Of a stretch of DNA of 6,068 bases, positions 6,019 to 6,068 are shown piece by piece. This DNA is from an uncultured bacterium (lineage in GTDB: Bacteria > Desulfobacterota > WTBG01). The first letter of the stretch is position 1; every line of letters starts with the position of its first letter. The DNA lies in assembly GCA_938024025.1 (NCBI GenBank), contig CALJBY010000083.1, forward strand, positions 1-6,068, given 5' to 3'. Made by a program: the position numbers and the translations under genes. Below the pieces are notes generated by a model. It was given only the letters and a program-made list of their open reading frames with translations, did no database searches and was not told the origin of the DNA.

Positions 6019-6024
6019 CCTCCC
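6019..6024 (-). promoter_or_regulatory. Ribosome binding site that decides the TTG start of aor
   Basis: On the minus strand GGGAGG, spacer TTACG and then TTG at 6013-6011 give a standard 5-base spacing. An in-frame TGA at 6028-6026 blocks any longer protein. The next in-frame Met (residue 29) would remove the conserved GYTGKLLRIDL start of the fold, so TTG is the only good choice. Confidence 0.8.
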
Positions 6025-6058
6025 ATCACAGTAGTACTAACCCTGATACGTTTTTGCT

Positions 6059-6064
6059 ATTATG
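6059..6064 (-). promoter_or_regulatory. Possible -10 element of the aor promoter
   Basis: CATAAT on the minus strand differs from TATAAT at one base. It would place transcription start roughly 40 bases before the TTG codon. The matching -35 would lie beyond the window edge, so this cannot be tested here. Confidence 0.2.
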
Positions 6065-6068
6065 GATA

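Overview
The window comes from a bacterium, probably an anaerobe or a relative of anaerobes. It holds four complete protein genes, the likely tail of a fifth at the left edge, and repeat-rich spacers. The two right-hand genes suggest anaerobic metabolism: a tungsten-type aldehyde:ferredoxin oxidoreductase (AOR) and an archaeal-type, sulfide-dependent thiazole synthase (Thi4). Shine-Dalgarno sites of the AGGAGG type precede three of the four complete genes. The spacers carry short tandem repeats with a 7-base period. By memory, this mix resembles anammox-type planctomycetes, Desulfobacterota, Nitrospirota or Omnitrophota; I cannot choose among these.

Layout. Positions 1-97 look like the C-terminal end of an unidentified plus-strand gene, overlapped by a candidate terminator (77-114). 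Positions 98-268 are non-coding and hold three short tandem-repeat patches. A tightly coupled plus-strand pair follows: a BchI/MoxR-like AAA+ ATPase (269-1669) and a VWA-domain protein with a complete MIDAS metal site (1666-3105), joined by an ATGA overlap. Positions 3106-3245 separate convergent genes. They contain heptad repeat arrays that reverse orientation midway, so the spacer can fold into a long hairpin. On the minus strand, aor (6013-4115, TTG start) lies upstream of thi4 (4019-3246), with a 97-base gap between them.

How the genes may work together. The AAA+/VWA pair has the same architecture as Mg-chelatase I/D, NorQ/NorD, CoxD/CoxE and RavA/ViaA, which insert metals or remodel metalloenzymes. 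This particular subfamily has, to my knowledge, no assigned client. AOR oxidises aldehydes to acids and reduces ferredoxin using a W-bispterin and a [4Fe-4S] cluster. Thi4 makes the thiazole half of thiamine from NAD, glycine and sulfide. That the AAA+/VWA pair matures the neighbouring tungsten enzyme is only a hypothesis: the two gene pairs converge and do not share an operon.

The most unusual points are the inverted heptad arrays, a Ser at the usual third cluster-cysteine position of AOR with a displaced Cys four residues later, and an Asn in place of the Walker B Asp in the AAA+ protein. I see no mobile element, CRISPR array, tRNA or rRNA.
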